NCBI GenBank assembly: GCA_023437885.1
Contig: JAEZFH010000257.1
Coordinates: 1-10,230 of the forward strand
Length of the DNA stretch: 10,230 nucleotides
From: Bacillota bacterium
GTDB lineage: Bacteria; Bacillota; Clostridia; Lachnospirales; Lachnospiraceae
Direction: 5' to 3'
Made by a program: the position numbers and the translations under genes. Below are positions 1-6,630 of this stretch, piece by piece (the first letter of the stretch is position 1; each line of letters opens with the position of its first letter). The notes under the pieces are model-generated. The model was given only the letters and a program-made list of their open reading frames with translations, ran no database searches and had not been told where the DNA came from.

Positions 1-2705
1 CGGGAACGAGCTTTACTATGCCGGCTACGAATGTAACGGTAACAGCAGAGTTCGAGGTTATTCCACCTACGACCTATACAGTTGCGATAGGAACCTTGGT
101 GGGGGGAAGCATCACAGCAAGCCCGACAGTAGCTGAGGCAGGGAATACGATAGCCCTGACCATCACACCGGATGCTGGAAAGCAGTTAAAAGCGGGGAGT
201 CTGAAATATAACGACGGTACACAGGATATAGCAATCACAGGAACAAGCTTTGTTATGCCGGCAGCGAATGTAACGGTAATGGCAGAGTTTGAGGATATCC
301 CACCGACTACCTATACAGTAACGGTTGGAACCTTGGCTGGAGGAAGCATTACAACGAGCCCGACAGTAGCGGAGGCAGGGATTGCGATAGCCCTGACCAT
401 CACACCGGATGCTGGAAAGCAGCTAAAAACGGGGAGTCTGAAATATAACGACAGTACCCAGGATATAGCAATCACAGGAACAAGCTTTGTTATGCCGGCG
501 GCGAATGTAACGGTAATGGCAGAGTTTGAGGATATACCGGCAAGTACCTATACTGTAACGGTTGGAACCTTTGTAGGCGGAAGCATCACAGTAAGCCCGG
601 TAATAGCAGGGGCAGGGGATACGATAACTTTGACGATCATGCCGGATGCCGGAAAACAATTAAAAGCCGGAAGTCTGAAATATAATGATGGAACGACGGA
701 GGCAGCGATAACCGGAACAAGTTTTACTATGCCGGCAGCAAATATAACAGTAACGGCAGAGTTTGAGGATATACCGGCAAGTACCTATACGGTAACGGTT
801 GGAACCTTTGTAGGCGGAAGCATCACAGCAAGCCCGGTAATAGCGCAGGCAGGGGATACAATAATTCTAGCCATCACACCGGATGCCGGAAAACAGTTGA
901 GGTCAGGAAGTCTGAAGTATAGCGATAGTACGCAGGATATAGCGATAACCGGAACAGACTTTACTATGCCAGCCGCAAATGTAACAGTGATCGCAGAATT
1001 TGAGGATATACCGGCTAATTCCTATATGGTAACGATTGGAACAGTAATAGGAGGAAGGATAACAGCAACCCCTGTTTCTGCAGTGTCAGGAAGCAGTATA
1101 AGTCTGACCATTATACCGGATACCGGAAAGCAGCTAAAAGCCGGAAGTCTGAAATATAATGACGGAACGCAGGAGGTAGCAATAACTGGCACAAGCTTTG
1201 TTCTGCCGGAAGCGAATGTATTGATAACAGCAGAGTTTGAGAATATTCCCGAATCATCAACAGATTCATTACTGATAAGTATTGTGACCCCGACAACAAT
1301 TACCGGTCTGATGAATGGTACTGCAAAATCAGCATCGGCATTGGGATTACCTGTTACTGTGCCTATTATAACCTCCGGTGGAAGTAAAAATGTCTCTGTT
1401 ATTTGGGATGTAGCATCCTGTATTTATAACCAATACTCCTCAAGTGCACAAACCTTTACAGTGACTGGCGTCCTGATACTACCTTCTGGAGTGGTGAATA
1501 CAAATAATATCAGTTTATCAGTAACGATTTCTATATCGGTAAATCAAGCTACAAATAGTGGTTCAGATGGAAGCAATTCTGGCGGAGGTGGAATCATAGG
1601 AAACAATACGGCATCCAATCCGGATATAAAGCTTCCAAGTATTGCAGGAAGTGAAGCAAAAGGCTGGGATGCCATTGTGGAATATGTATCTGATAATAAT
1701 ATGGGCAGTATCATAGTGGATATGAACGGAGCTACCACTGTCACGCAAGGAATACTTGAGGTAATCAAAGGAAAAGATATCGACCTCACTCTTGATCTTG
1801 GTAACGGAATTCAGTGGATTATCCATGGAACAGATATTCCGGAAAGCACGGATTACTCCCAACTCCATGACATCGACTTGAATTTATCAATGAATACGGA
1901 CAGTATTCCGGCAGAACTTTTGAATACCCTTTCTGAAACGGACCGGGTGCAGATATCACTGACATATGACGGAAACTTTGGATTTACGGCGACCTTAAGA
2001 TTGCCGGTAGAGAAAAAATATGGCGGAAAGATAGCGAACCTGTTCTACTATAATCCGGTTACGAATCAAATAGAGCTGCAGGCGGTAGGGATAGTGGATA
2101 AGAATGGCAATATTGAATTTCCATTTACCCATGCATCCGATTATGTAATTGTAATGAGCAATACAGCGATGTTAGAGACTGCAATGGATACGATTACAGT
2201 TACTCCTGTAAAGAAAACACTTTATATCGGAGGAACAAAGGGAAGTAGTGTTACGATAAAAACGATAATTCCGGATGTTGTTCAAAAAGCAGTTTTCGAT
2301 GGCGTATGCGATATGACAAAAACCTATAAATCAAGCAATCCTAAGGTAGCAACCGTATCCGATTCGGGTAAAATAATTGCAAAAAAAGCCGGTACAATAA
2401 CCATTACCACAACGATTACGATAAATGGGATGGAAAAAAGTTTACAGACGATCATTAAAGTGAAAAGGGCTTATATAAGATTTACAAAAGGCACAAAAAC
2501 AATGAAGCTTGGAAAAACCTATACCTTCCTAGCGACAGGCTATGGCGTTGAGTCAGACGATATTACTTTTACAACTTCTGTAAAGTCTGTGGTGACAATA
2601 AATAGGGTTACAGGTAAAGCAATGGCAAAATCAGCAGGTATCGATTATGTAATTGTGAAAGCCGGGAATGTTGAAGTAAAGACCAAAGTAGTAGTTCAAG
2701 AATAG
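1..2705 (+). CDS. Large repeat-containing secreted/surface protein, 5'-truncated by window edge
   Basis: The reading frame is already open at nt 3 (G-T-S-F-T before the first ATG at 18), so the true start is outside the window. Visible order: the tail of one repeat; five full 79-residue repeats (nt 75-1259) of the divergent InlB B-repeat type, each ending in a TSF-MPAANVTV-AEFE motif; a bacterial Ig-like (Big_4-like) stretch around nt 1260-1545; a Ser/Gly linker around nt 1550-1605; an unassigned beta-rich region often seen in clostridial surface proteins, nt 1620-2160; then two BIG2-like domains at nt 2200-2702, the first with SSNPKVATVSDSGKIIAKKAG. No LPXTG sorting signal, SLH domain or C-terminal membrane segment is present, so anchoring must be N-terminal, non-covalent or absent. 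Adhesion or cell-surface scaffolding is an inference. The family assignment of the repeats is firm; the biological role is unknown. Confidence 0.85.
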   Translation, partial: GTSFTMPATNVTVTAEFEVIPPTTYTVAIGTLVGGSITASPTVAEAGNTIALTITPDAGKQLKAGSLKYNDGTQDIAITGTSFVMPAANVTVMAEFEDIPPTTYTVTVGTLAGGSITTSPTVAEAGIAIALTITPDAGKQLKTGSLKYNDSTQDIAITGTSFVMPAANVTVMAEFEDIPASTYTVTVGTFVGGSITVSPVIAGAGDTITLTIMPDAGKQLKAGSLKYNDGTTEAAITGTSFTMPAANITVTAEFEDIPASTYTVTVGTFVGGSITASPVIAQAGDTIILAITPDAGKQLRSGSLKYSDSTQDIAITGTDFTMPAANVTVIAEFEDIPANSYMVTIGTVIGGRITATPVSAVSGSSISLTIIPDTGKQLKAGSLKYNDGTQEVAITGTSFVLPEANVLITAEFENIPESSTDSLLISIVTPTTITGLMNGTAKSASALGLPVTVPIITSGGSKNVSVIWDVASCIYNQYSSSAQTFTVTGVLILPSGVVNTNNISLSVTISISVNQATNSGSDGSNSGGGGIIGNNTASNPDIKLPSIAGSEAKGWDAIVEYVSDNNMGSIIVDMNGATTVTQGILEVIKGKDIDLTLDLGNGIQWIIHGTDIPESTDYSQLHDIDLNLSMNTDSIPAELLNTLSETDRVQISLTYDGNFGFTATLRLPVEKKYGGKIANLFYYNPVTNQIELQAVGIVDKNGNIEFPFTHASDYVIVMSNTAMLETAMDTITVTPVKKTLYIGGTKGSSVTIKTIIPDVVQKAVFDGVCDMTKTYKSSNPKVATVSDSGKIIAKKAGTITITTTITINGMEKSLQTIIKVKRAYIRFTKGTKTMKLGKTYTFLATGYGVESDDITFTTSVKSVVTINRVTGKAMAKSAGIDYVIVKAGNVEVKTKVVVQE
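75..1259 (+). repeat. Five tandem 237-bp coding repeats (InlB-B-like)
   Basis: Units lie at 75-311, 312-548, 549-785, 786-1022 and 1023-1259, each exactly 79 codons, with the end of a sixth unit before nt 75. Units 1 and 2 are nearly identical in protein sequence, and units 3 and 4 share long nearly identical DNA blocks (for example around 537-590 and 774-827). Unit 5 is the most diverged. The pattern fits recent in-frame duplication; copy number may vary between strains. Confidence 0.9.
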
Positions 2706-2723
2706 GAAAGATTTGATTAACCA

Positions 2724-2756
2724 TAGAGCAGCCTGGTAACAGACTGCTCTACTTTT
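2724..2756 (+). terminator. Intrinsic terminator of the surface-protein gene
   Basis: The 8-bp stem TAGAGCAG (2724-2731) pairs with CTGCTCTA (2744-2751) across a 12-nt loop and is followed by CTTTTCT. It begins 18 nt after the stop codon. The T tract is interrupted, so strength is probably moderate. Confidence 0.7.
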
Positions 2757-2812
2757 CTGTATCAATAAGCAAATATGCTTTGTTTTGTGTCAGGAAGGTC
2801 TCGAACTGGCAA

Positions 2813-2841
2813 TTGAAAAACATGGTCATGTATAATATAAT
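2813..2841 (+). promoter_or_regulatory. Sigma-A-type promoter for the broken AraC gene
   Basis: TTGAAA (2813-2818), a 17-bp spacer and a perfect TATAAT (2836-2841). A second TATAAT at 2831 overlaps it, but spacing to this -35 favours the later one. Transcription would start near 2848, about 100 nt before the ATG at 2947. Confidence 0.6.
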
Positions 2842-2946
2842 AATTTGCAGTAAATATAAGTAATCGATCTTCGGATTGTTAAGCTAAGTGTAGAATTATA
2901 AAACTAATAAACTGCATGAAAAATACGATTAAGCAGGTAAAATTGA

Positions 2947-3284
2947 ATGGAAAATTTTAGTTTGTTATTTAAACCCATCGGAGCCTATTTATCCGAAACG
3001 ACATCAAATGTAATGACGTATTGTTCGCCAAGCAGCCTGCTGAGTCCATATATTTCGTCCTATTGGGGTACTGTGAGACCTACTTCAGAATGCTCAAGCC
3101 ATGATTTTGAGCCGTCTTTGATCGTACCAGACGCCTGTGTAGATATCATTTTCACAATAGATCACACAAATGGCATAGTTCATAGTGGCTTTTGCGGGAT
3201 ATCCGATCTTCCCAGCCACGCTTAAGCTTACCAGGAAGTAAATGTCGCTTTTTTGCAATACAATCATATCAGCTTACAGTATAA
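2947..3284 (+). pseudogene. Truncated AraC-family regulator (N-terminal domain only)
   Basis: The intact frame encodes 92 residues (2947-3225) resembling the N-terminal ligand-domain type found in AraC regulators (DUF6597-like): SPYISSYWG near residues 33-41, then LIVPDACVDIIF and SGFCGISDLP, all family signatures. A normal member is about 250-290 residues and ends with two helix-turn-helix motifs, which are absent here. After GISDLPS the frame stops at TAA 3223-3225. One frame over (from 3216) the text continues as LPGSKCRFFAIQSY, resembling the next conserved strand of the family, before a stop at 3282. A frameshift plus a large deletion is therefore likely. The leader has a weak ribosome binding site (AGGT near 2936). 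What I see is a broken gene; whether the fragment still binds a ligand is unknown. Loss of DNA binding is almost certain. Confidence 0.65.
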
Positions 3285-3285
3285 T
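3257..3285 (+). promoter_or_regulatory. Possible promoter of the VOC gene
   Basis: A perfect TATAAT lies at 3280-3285, about 100 nt before the VOC start codon. The -35 position (3257-3262, AATACA) matches consensus poorly, so this rests on the -10 box and on the lack of a better candidate. Confidence 0.3.
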
Positions 3286-3385
3286 TGTGTATAGATAAGG
3301 AAAAGCAGGGAAATTATTTCATAAATCTCAAAAGTATATATACCAGCTGTTCCTAAAGTAAAAAACTTTAAAAGGAGACTAAGGG

Positions 3386-3763
3386 ATGAAAATTGGATCG
3401 CAAGTATATGTAAAAGGAAGTTTCGAGGCAGCGGAACGGTATTGTGATGCTTTTGGAGCAAAGATTGGTTTCAATATTACAACACCGGAAAATACATATG
3501 CACATTGTGAGCTTATGGTTAACGACCAGCTATTTATGGCAGTGAGCGAAGCACCGGAGGACTGTGAACGTACAAAAGGACAAGCCTGGCAGACAACTGC
3601 TTTTAATGTGTATGAGATGGGCAGTGTGGAGGCCGTCCGGCACGCTTTCGAAATACTAAGTGATGGAGGAACGGTCATTCATCCGCTTGGGCCGTGTGAT
3701 TGGAATACATATTGTGCTGACGTTGTGGATAAGTTTGGCGTGTTTTGGTGGATAGCGATTTAA
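3386..3763 (+). CDS. VOC-superfamily protein, PhnB-like (glyoxalase/bleomycin-resistance fold)
   Basis: This 125-residue protein is full length for the PhnB-like branch of the vicinal-oxygen-chelate superfamily. It starts with the typical MKIGSQVYVKGSFEAAERY strand-helix, has the AFGAKIGFN turn, the CELMVNDQLFMAVSEAP strand pair, and ends with the family signature HPLGPCDWNTYCADVVDKFGVFWWI in which the GPC-W and DKFGV-W blocks are conserved. Members are cytoplasmic and mostly uncharacterised; many are annotated 3-demethylubiquinone methyltransferase-like without biochemical support. The start is set by AGGAGA (3373-3378), 7 nt before the ATG. It appears monocistronic, because an intrinsic terminator follows within 45 nt. 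It sits among genes that could serve drug or toxin response (methyltransferase, AraC-GyrI regulator), but that link is only positional. The family is secure; the substrate is not inferable. Confidence 0.85.
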   Translation: MKIGSQVYVKGSFEAAERYCDAFGAKIGFNITTPENTYAHCELMVNDQLFMAVSEAPEDCERTKGQAWQTTAFNVYEMGSVEAVRHAFEILSDGGTVIHPLGPCDWNTYCADVVDKFGVFWWIAI

Positions 3764-3804
3764 GTAATCATCACTCCATATAAAGAGGAGAAAGCACTCC
3801 TAGG

Positions 3805-3832
3805 AAAGAGGACTGGAAACAGTCCTTTTTTT
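3805..3832 (+). terminator. Intrinsic terminator after the VOC gene
   Basis: AGGACTG (3809-3815) pairs with CAGTCCT (3820-3826) around a GAAA tetraloop, with A-T pairs extending the base (3805-3808 with 3827-3830) and a run of seven T. This is a textbook Rho-independent terminator. Confidence 0.92.
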
Positions 3833-3859
3833 GACTCAATAAAGCAAAGGAGCAATATC

Positions 3860-3910
3860 ATGAAAAAGTTTATGTCGTTTGTACTATTGGTGGCATTGGT
3901 TTTATCCTAA
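3860..3910 (+). pseudogene. Signal-peptide stub of a lost secreted/lipoprotein gene
   Basis: A strong ribosome binding site, AGGAG (3848-3852), lies 7 nt before an ATG that opens MKKFMSFVLLVALVLS followed immediately by TAA (3908-3910). The peptide is the positive n-region and hydrophobic core of a Sec signal peptide, where a lipoprotein would continue into a lipobox Cys. No continuation in any frame downstream resembles a mature protein. The likeliest reading is a gene remnant after deletion or nonsense mutation. A functional 16-residue membrane peptide is possible but unsupported. Confidence 0.45.
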
Positions 3911-3914
3911 ATCA

Positions 3915-3952
3915 ACAGAAAGATTTCTGTAATTACTTGTTTTACAAAACAA
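3915..3952. promoter_or_regulatory. Twin 16-bp palindromes, possible operators
   Basis: ACAGAAA-GA-TTTCTGT (3915-3930) and TTGTTTT-AC-AAAACAA (3937-3952) are both perfect 7-bp inverted repeats with a 2-bp centre. Their centres are 22 bp apart, about two helical turns. They lie 52 bp upstream of the -35 box at 4004. Sequence composition (AT-rich) makes chance palindromes possible, so the operator role is inference. Confidence 0.3.
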
Positions 3953-4003
3953 AGGAATTATATCGAAGTTTATTTTTCAATGCTGCATACTATATGTAAT
4001 ATG

Positions 4004-4032
4004 TTGACAAAATTGTGAATGCAATATATTAT
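4004..4032 (+). promoter_or_regulatory. Strong sigma-A promoter for the methyltransferase leader
   Basis: A perfect TTGACA (4004-4009), a 17-bp spacer and TATTAT (4027-4032). The start of transcription is expected near 4039, leaving a leader of about 295 nt before the ATG at 4334, much longer than its neighbours' leaders. Confidence 0.75.
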
Positions 4033-4077
4033 ATTACTTAACAGAATAAGCATAGTAGTTCGGTAAAGAAAGGCGGA

Positions 4078-4098
4078 ATGCGATCCGGTATGCTTTAG
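4078..4098 (+). other. Possible 6-residue leader peptide (MRSGML)
   Basis: ATG at 4078 is preceded by AAAGGCGG (4069-4076) and opens MRSGML before TAG (4096-4098). It overlaps hairpin A of the leader, so a ribosome paused here could change downstream folding. The ribosome binding site is close to the ATG and such short frames arise by chance. Confidence 0.2.
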
Positions 4099-4248
4099 AA
4101 TTAGAACAAGCGTATGCGGAAAAGTAATTTTAAAATCATATAATTGAATAATTGAGAAAAAGAAAGCTGTTTTTATGGACAGTTTAGTTTTAATACTCAA
4201 TTACTTATGATTTTAAGATTACTCACATGGCTTTTATCAAGAAATTTG

Positions 4249-4281
4249 AGCTGTAGAGTGAATCTACAGCTTTTTATTTTT
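4249..4281 (+). terminator. Terminator 52 nt before the methyltransferase start
   Basis: AGCTGTAGA (4249-4257) pairs perfectly with TCTACAGCT (4263-4271) over a 5-nt GTGAA loop and is followed by TTTTATTTTT. A terminator between a strong promoter and its gene suggests conditional termination. Confidence 0.85.
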
Positions 4282-4333
4282 GTACTGAATTACTATGCTT
4301 TTATTTTGTTAATAAATATTGGAGGAATGAGTA

Positions 4334-5206
4334 ATGATGCATAGAGAGAAGAATATCATTTTAAACAACGGCATAAATATGGAATTGTTGTTAAACACGG
4401 CAAAGAAACCCGATTTATCCGCCACCAATGAAGAACCGTTCTGGGATGACCCTCATATATCACAGCAAATGCTTGAAGCTCACTTAAATCCCGATTGGGA
4501 TGCGGCAAGTTATAGTCATAATACAATTGATAAAATTGTAGAATGGCAGATCAAATATCTTAATTTAAAAGAAGGCTCGAAAATATTGGATTTGGGCTGT
4601 GGTCCCGGACTTTACTGCTCCAGATTTTCCCACCACGGGCTGGATGTTACAGGAATGGATTATTCGAGGAATTCTATAAATTATGCTAAAAAGTATGCAG
4701 ATACAAATTGTTTGGACATTCAGTATATATATCAGGATTATCTTACGATGGATTATACGGATGAGTTCGATGCTGTTTTTCTAATTTATTGTGATCTGGG
4801 AGCACTTTCCGATAGCAGACGTGATCTATTACTTCAAAAAATATATAAAGCATTAAGGCCTGGCGGAACATTTGTATTGGATGTTTTTACCAGATATAAT
4901 TGGGAACAGCAATCCATGCATAACTGGTACCTGAGCGAATCGGGATTTTGGAGGCCGTATCCTCATCTTGTTCTGGAACAGATTTTTGGATATGATGAAG
5001 AAAATGTTTTTATAAAGCAATATATCGTCATTGATGATAAGGGTGAGATAACTGCCTATAACTTAAGAGACCATTATTACTCTAAGCAGAGTATCTTAAA
5101 TTTGATGGAGAAGTACGGTTACCATGTGCAGGATGTCTGGAGTGACTTAACCGGCAAGGATTATGACGAAAGCTCGAAATGCTTGGGTATTGCTGCCAAA
5201 AAGTAA
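4334..5206 (+). CDS. Class I SAM-dependent methyltransferase
   Basis: A 290-residue cytoplasmic protein with a clear class I Rossmann methyltransferase domain: motif I ILDLGCGPGLY (residues 84-94, binds S-adenosylmethionine), post-I acidic residue in VTGMDYS (105-111), motif IV-like FDAVFLIYCDLGAL (146-158) and LRPGGTFVLDV (175-184). The N-terminal 80 residues, including FWDDPHISQQML, and the C-terminal beta-rich 100 residues resemble small-molecule or uncharacterised methyltransferases, not rRNA Erm enzymes, which have different motifs. The acceptor substrate cannot be read from sequence. The start is set by GGAGG (4321-4325), 8 nt before ATG 4334; ATG 4337 is an equally usable neighbour. 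Expression is probably controlled through the preceding leader and terminator, and termination ahead of a methyltransferase is reminiscent of inducible resistance genes, which is inference only. The next gene starts 220 nt downstream. Confidence 0.85.
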   Translation: MMHREKNIILNNGINMELLLNTAKKPDLSATNEEPFWDDPHISQQMLEAHLNPDWDAASYSHNTIDKIVEWQIKYLNLKEGSKILDLGCGPGLYCSRFSHHGLDVTGMDYSRNSINYAKKYADTNCLDIQYIYQDYLTMDYTDEFDAVFLIYCDLGALSDSRRDLLLQKIYKALRPGGTFVLDVFTRYNWEQQSMHNWYLSESGFWRPYPHLVLEQIFGYDEENVFIKQYIVIDDKGEITAYNLRDHYYSKQSILNLMEKYGYHVQDVWSDLTGKDYDESSKCLGIAAKK

Positions 5207-5352
5207 AATAAGCAGAGAATTTAATTTTATGTTCGAATGTACTCATGGATGTAATATGGTAAGATTTAATTAGCATGATCTAATAACAAGATATTGGATT
5301 GGACTTGAATAGGCATGGTATTTGGATAGTGATATCCCCATAGGCTTCAAGA

Positions 5353-5365
5353 TACAAAATTTGTA
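5353..5365. promoter_or_regulatory. Palindrome upstream of AraC gene, possible operator
   Basis: TACAAAATTTGTA is a perfect 13-nt odd palindrome 61 bp before the AraC start codon, where a self-regulatory site could lie. No convincing -35/-10 pair was found in 5207-5426, so the placement relative to a promoter is unknown. Confidence 0.25.
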
Positions 5366-5426
5366 CATCAAATGTTAGGCGGACCGGACAAAATTCCAAT
5401 AGAATATAGCTGAAAGGAAGATGTGA

Positions 5427-6341
5427 ATGGACGTATTTAATCAGACGCAGAATGTTATTGATATACTGGAAAAGGATATATTCAATACTGATTTAATAGT
5501 GATATCAAGAGTAACAGGAATACCCTTGGGAGTATATCAACGTATATTCAGTTATATTTGCGGGATTTCAATTACAGAATATGTACGCCGTAGGAAGCTT
5601 ACGAAATCTGCTGAAATGTTGCTTGCAGGAGACAGGAATGTGACCGATGCGGCATTTGAGTGTGGCTATGAGAACAGCACATCATTTTCGAGAGCGTTTA
5701 AGGAACAGTTTTTGGTCCCTCCGTCACATATTACAGCTGATATATTAAAGGATAAGGCGTTCAGACCGCTTTCTTTCGCAGAGAAGGATACTTATTATGT
5801 TGTGAAAGGAAAAAGGATTATGGCAGAGCTGGTAAAAATCGAATATGAGGATATGGAAGACATGCTTCTTATCGGAGTGAGCAGCAAAGACTATGGGATG
5901 AAAGGGAGACAGCTTTGGGACATTTACTTTGGTCAGCATTTTGATGACAGATTAACTGAACTGGAAGAAGATCAGATCGGTATGGAGGATTGTATCGGCC
6001 TGGGATATTCGGCGGATTTCCCCTCCGACAGGGAGCTTGGGGAAACCTATATTGTCGGGAAGTTCTTTAAACCCGGCACACCTGTACCTGAAGGAATGGT
6101 TGGCAGGATGATAAAGGGCGGAACGATTGTCAGAGCTCAGATCGGCGGGGAAAATTTTGATGAGATCCTTAATAGCGCATATCTTCTGATTTCTGACATG
6201 GTTCCCAGAAATGGATATCAACTGGATTACAACCAATTCTATTGGATTGAATTCTACACCATGAGCAGATTTTGTATTCCGATGGAAAATAATGAGAAGC
6301 AGATTGTTTGTGACTGGATTATGCCGTGTGTAAAACGATAA
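5427..6341 (+). CDS. AraC-family regulator with C-terminal GyrI-like effector-binding domain
   Basis: 304 residues. The N-terminal ~105 residues carry the two helix-turn-helix motifs of AraC/XylS proteins: DLIVISRVTGIPLGVYQRIF (22-41) for the first, and VTDAAFECGYENSTSFSRAF (72-91) followed by KEQFLVPPSHI for the second. The order, DNA-binding first, is that of Rob-type proteins. Residues ~132-304 (MAELVKIEYEDMEDMLLIGV onward) match the GyrI-like small-molecule-binding fold, which in related regulators binds drugs or other amphipathic ligands. The start is set by AAAGGA (5413-5418), 8 nt before the ATG. The gene stands alone between a 220-nt upstream spacer and a strong terminator. Likely targets are its own promoter or the neighbouring methyltransferase, by position only. 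Family confident; ligand unknown. Confidence 0.88.
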   Translation: MDVFNQTQNVIDILEKDIFNTDLIVISRVTGIPLGVYQRIFSYICGISITEYVRRRKLTKSAEMLLAGDRNVTDAAFECGYENSTSFSRAFKEQFLVPPSHITADILKDKAFRPLSFAEKDTYYVVKGKRIMAELVKIEYEDMEDMLLIGVSSKDYGMKGRQLWDIYFGQHFDDRLTELEEDQIGMEDCIGLGYSADFPSDRELGETYIVGKFFKPGTPVPEGMVGRMIKGGTIVRAQIGGENFDEILNSAYLLISDMVPRNGYQLDYNQFYWIEFYTMSRFCIPMENNEKQIVCDWIMPCVKR

Positions 6342-6424
6342 AAGGCAAAGCAGAGATGAGTTTAAACGTAGTAGTGAAATAATTAATCGAATAATCAATA
6401 CTTTTTCTTTGCTATCCTGTATTG

Positions 6425-6468
6425 AAATCCTCCAAAAGTATGAATAAGAACTTTTGGAGGATTTTTTT
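6425..6468 (+). terminator. Strong intrinsic terminator isolating the CRISPR operon
   Basis: AAATCCTCCAAAAGT (6425-6439) pairs perfectly with ACTTTTGGAGGATTT (6450-6464) over a 10-nt loop and runs into T residues to 6468. A 15-bp stem ends transcription of the AraC gene and insulates the cas operon. Confidence 0.93.
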
Positions 6469-6546
6469 ATGCAGAATATTTGTGTGAGTACATAATCAGG
6501 CAGGGAGACACGGTGATAATGATTAGTAGAATTTGTAAGTTGGTTC

Positions 6547-6574
6547 TTGATGATCTTACAGAAAATGCTATAAT
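6547..6574 (+). promoter_or_regulatory. cas operon promoter (extended -10)
   Basis: TTGATG (6547-6552), a 16-bp spacer and TATAAT (6569-6574) preceded by TGC, an extended -10 element. Transcription should begin near 6581, about 50 nt before the cas3 start. The region just after the -10 (6580-6593) partly matches the crRNA-like spacer at 9206-9219 (see findings). Confidence 0.75.
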
Positions 6575-6630
6575 ATACTTAAATATTACATTTTTGAGAA
6601 AACAGATTTGTTAGGGAGGGAGGCAAAAGA

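Larger units (their letters stand above)
4039..4282 (+). ncRNA. Structured leader RNA / candidate attenuator upstream of methyltransferase
   Basis: This gene-free stretch folds into several strong elements. Hairpin A: CCGGTATGCTT (4085-4095) with AAGCGTATGCGG (4108-4119), 11 bp with one bulge. Hairpin B: TTAAAATCATA (4130-4140) with TATGATTTTAA (4206-4216), continued inside by TAATTGAG (4149-4156) with CTCAATTA (4196-4203) and capped by AAGCTGT/ACAGTTT (4164-4170/4179-4185). Then comes a terminator at 4249-4271. The segment AAAGCTGT (4163-4170) is also complementary to ACAGCTTT (4266-4273), the 3' arm of the terminator, so hairpin B and an antiterminator pairing are mutually exclusive. I do not recognise it as a known riboswitch class. 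A standalone small RNA ending at the terminator is the alternative. Confidence 0.5.

Noticed and set aside
1563..1868. Minus-strand frames inside the surface-protein gene (also 423-659, 1111-1299, 1544-1789).
   Set aside because: They are antisense to a gene with clear domain structure, with no ribosome binding sites or family resemblance.
4059..4127. Open stretch FGKERRNAIRYALELEQAYAEK ending at TAA 4125, looking like the tail of a helical protein.
   Set aside because: It is 22 codons with no start codon and a stop directly upstream, and the same bases form the 11-bp leader hairpin 4085-4119, which explains the region better.
5305..5330. Promoter for the AraC gene from TTGAAT 5305 or TTGGAC 5299.
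   Set aside because: No -10 box of acceptable quality lies at 16-18 bp from either candidate.
6469..6495. Eight-codon frame ATG 6469 (MQNICVST) after a GGAGGA.
   Set aside because: The GGAGGA is part of the terminator stem at 6450-6464; the frame is a chance product.
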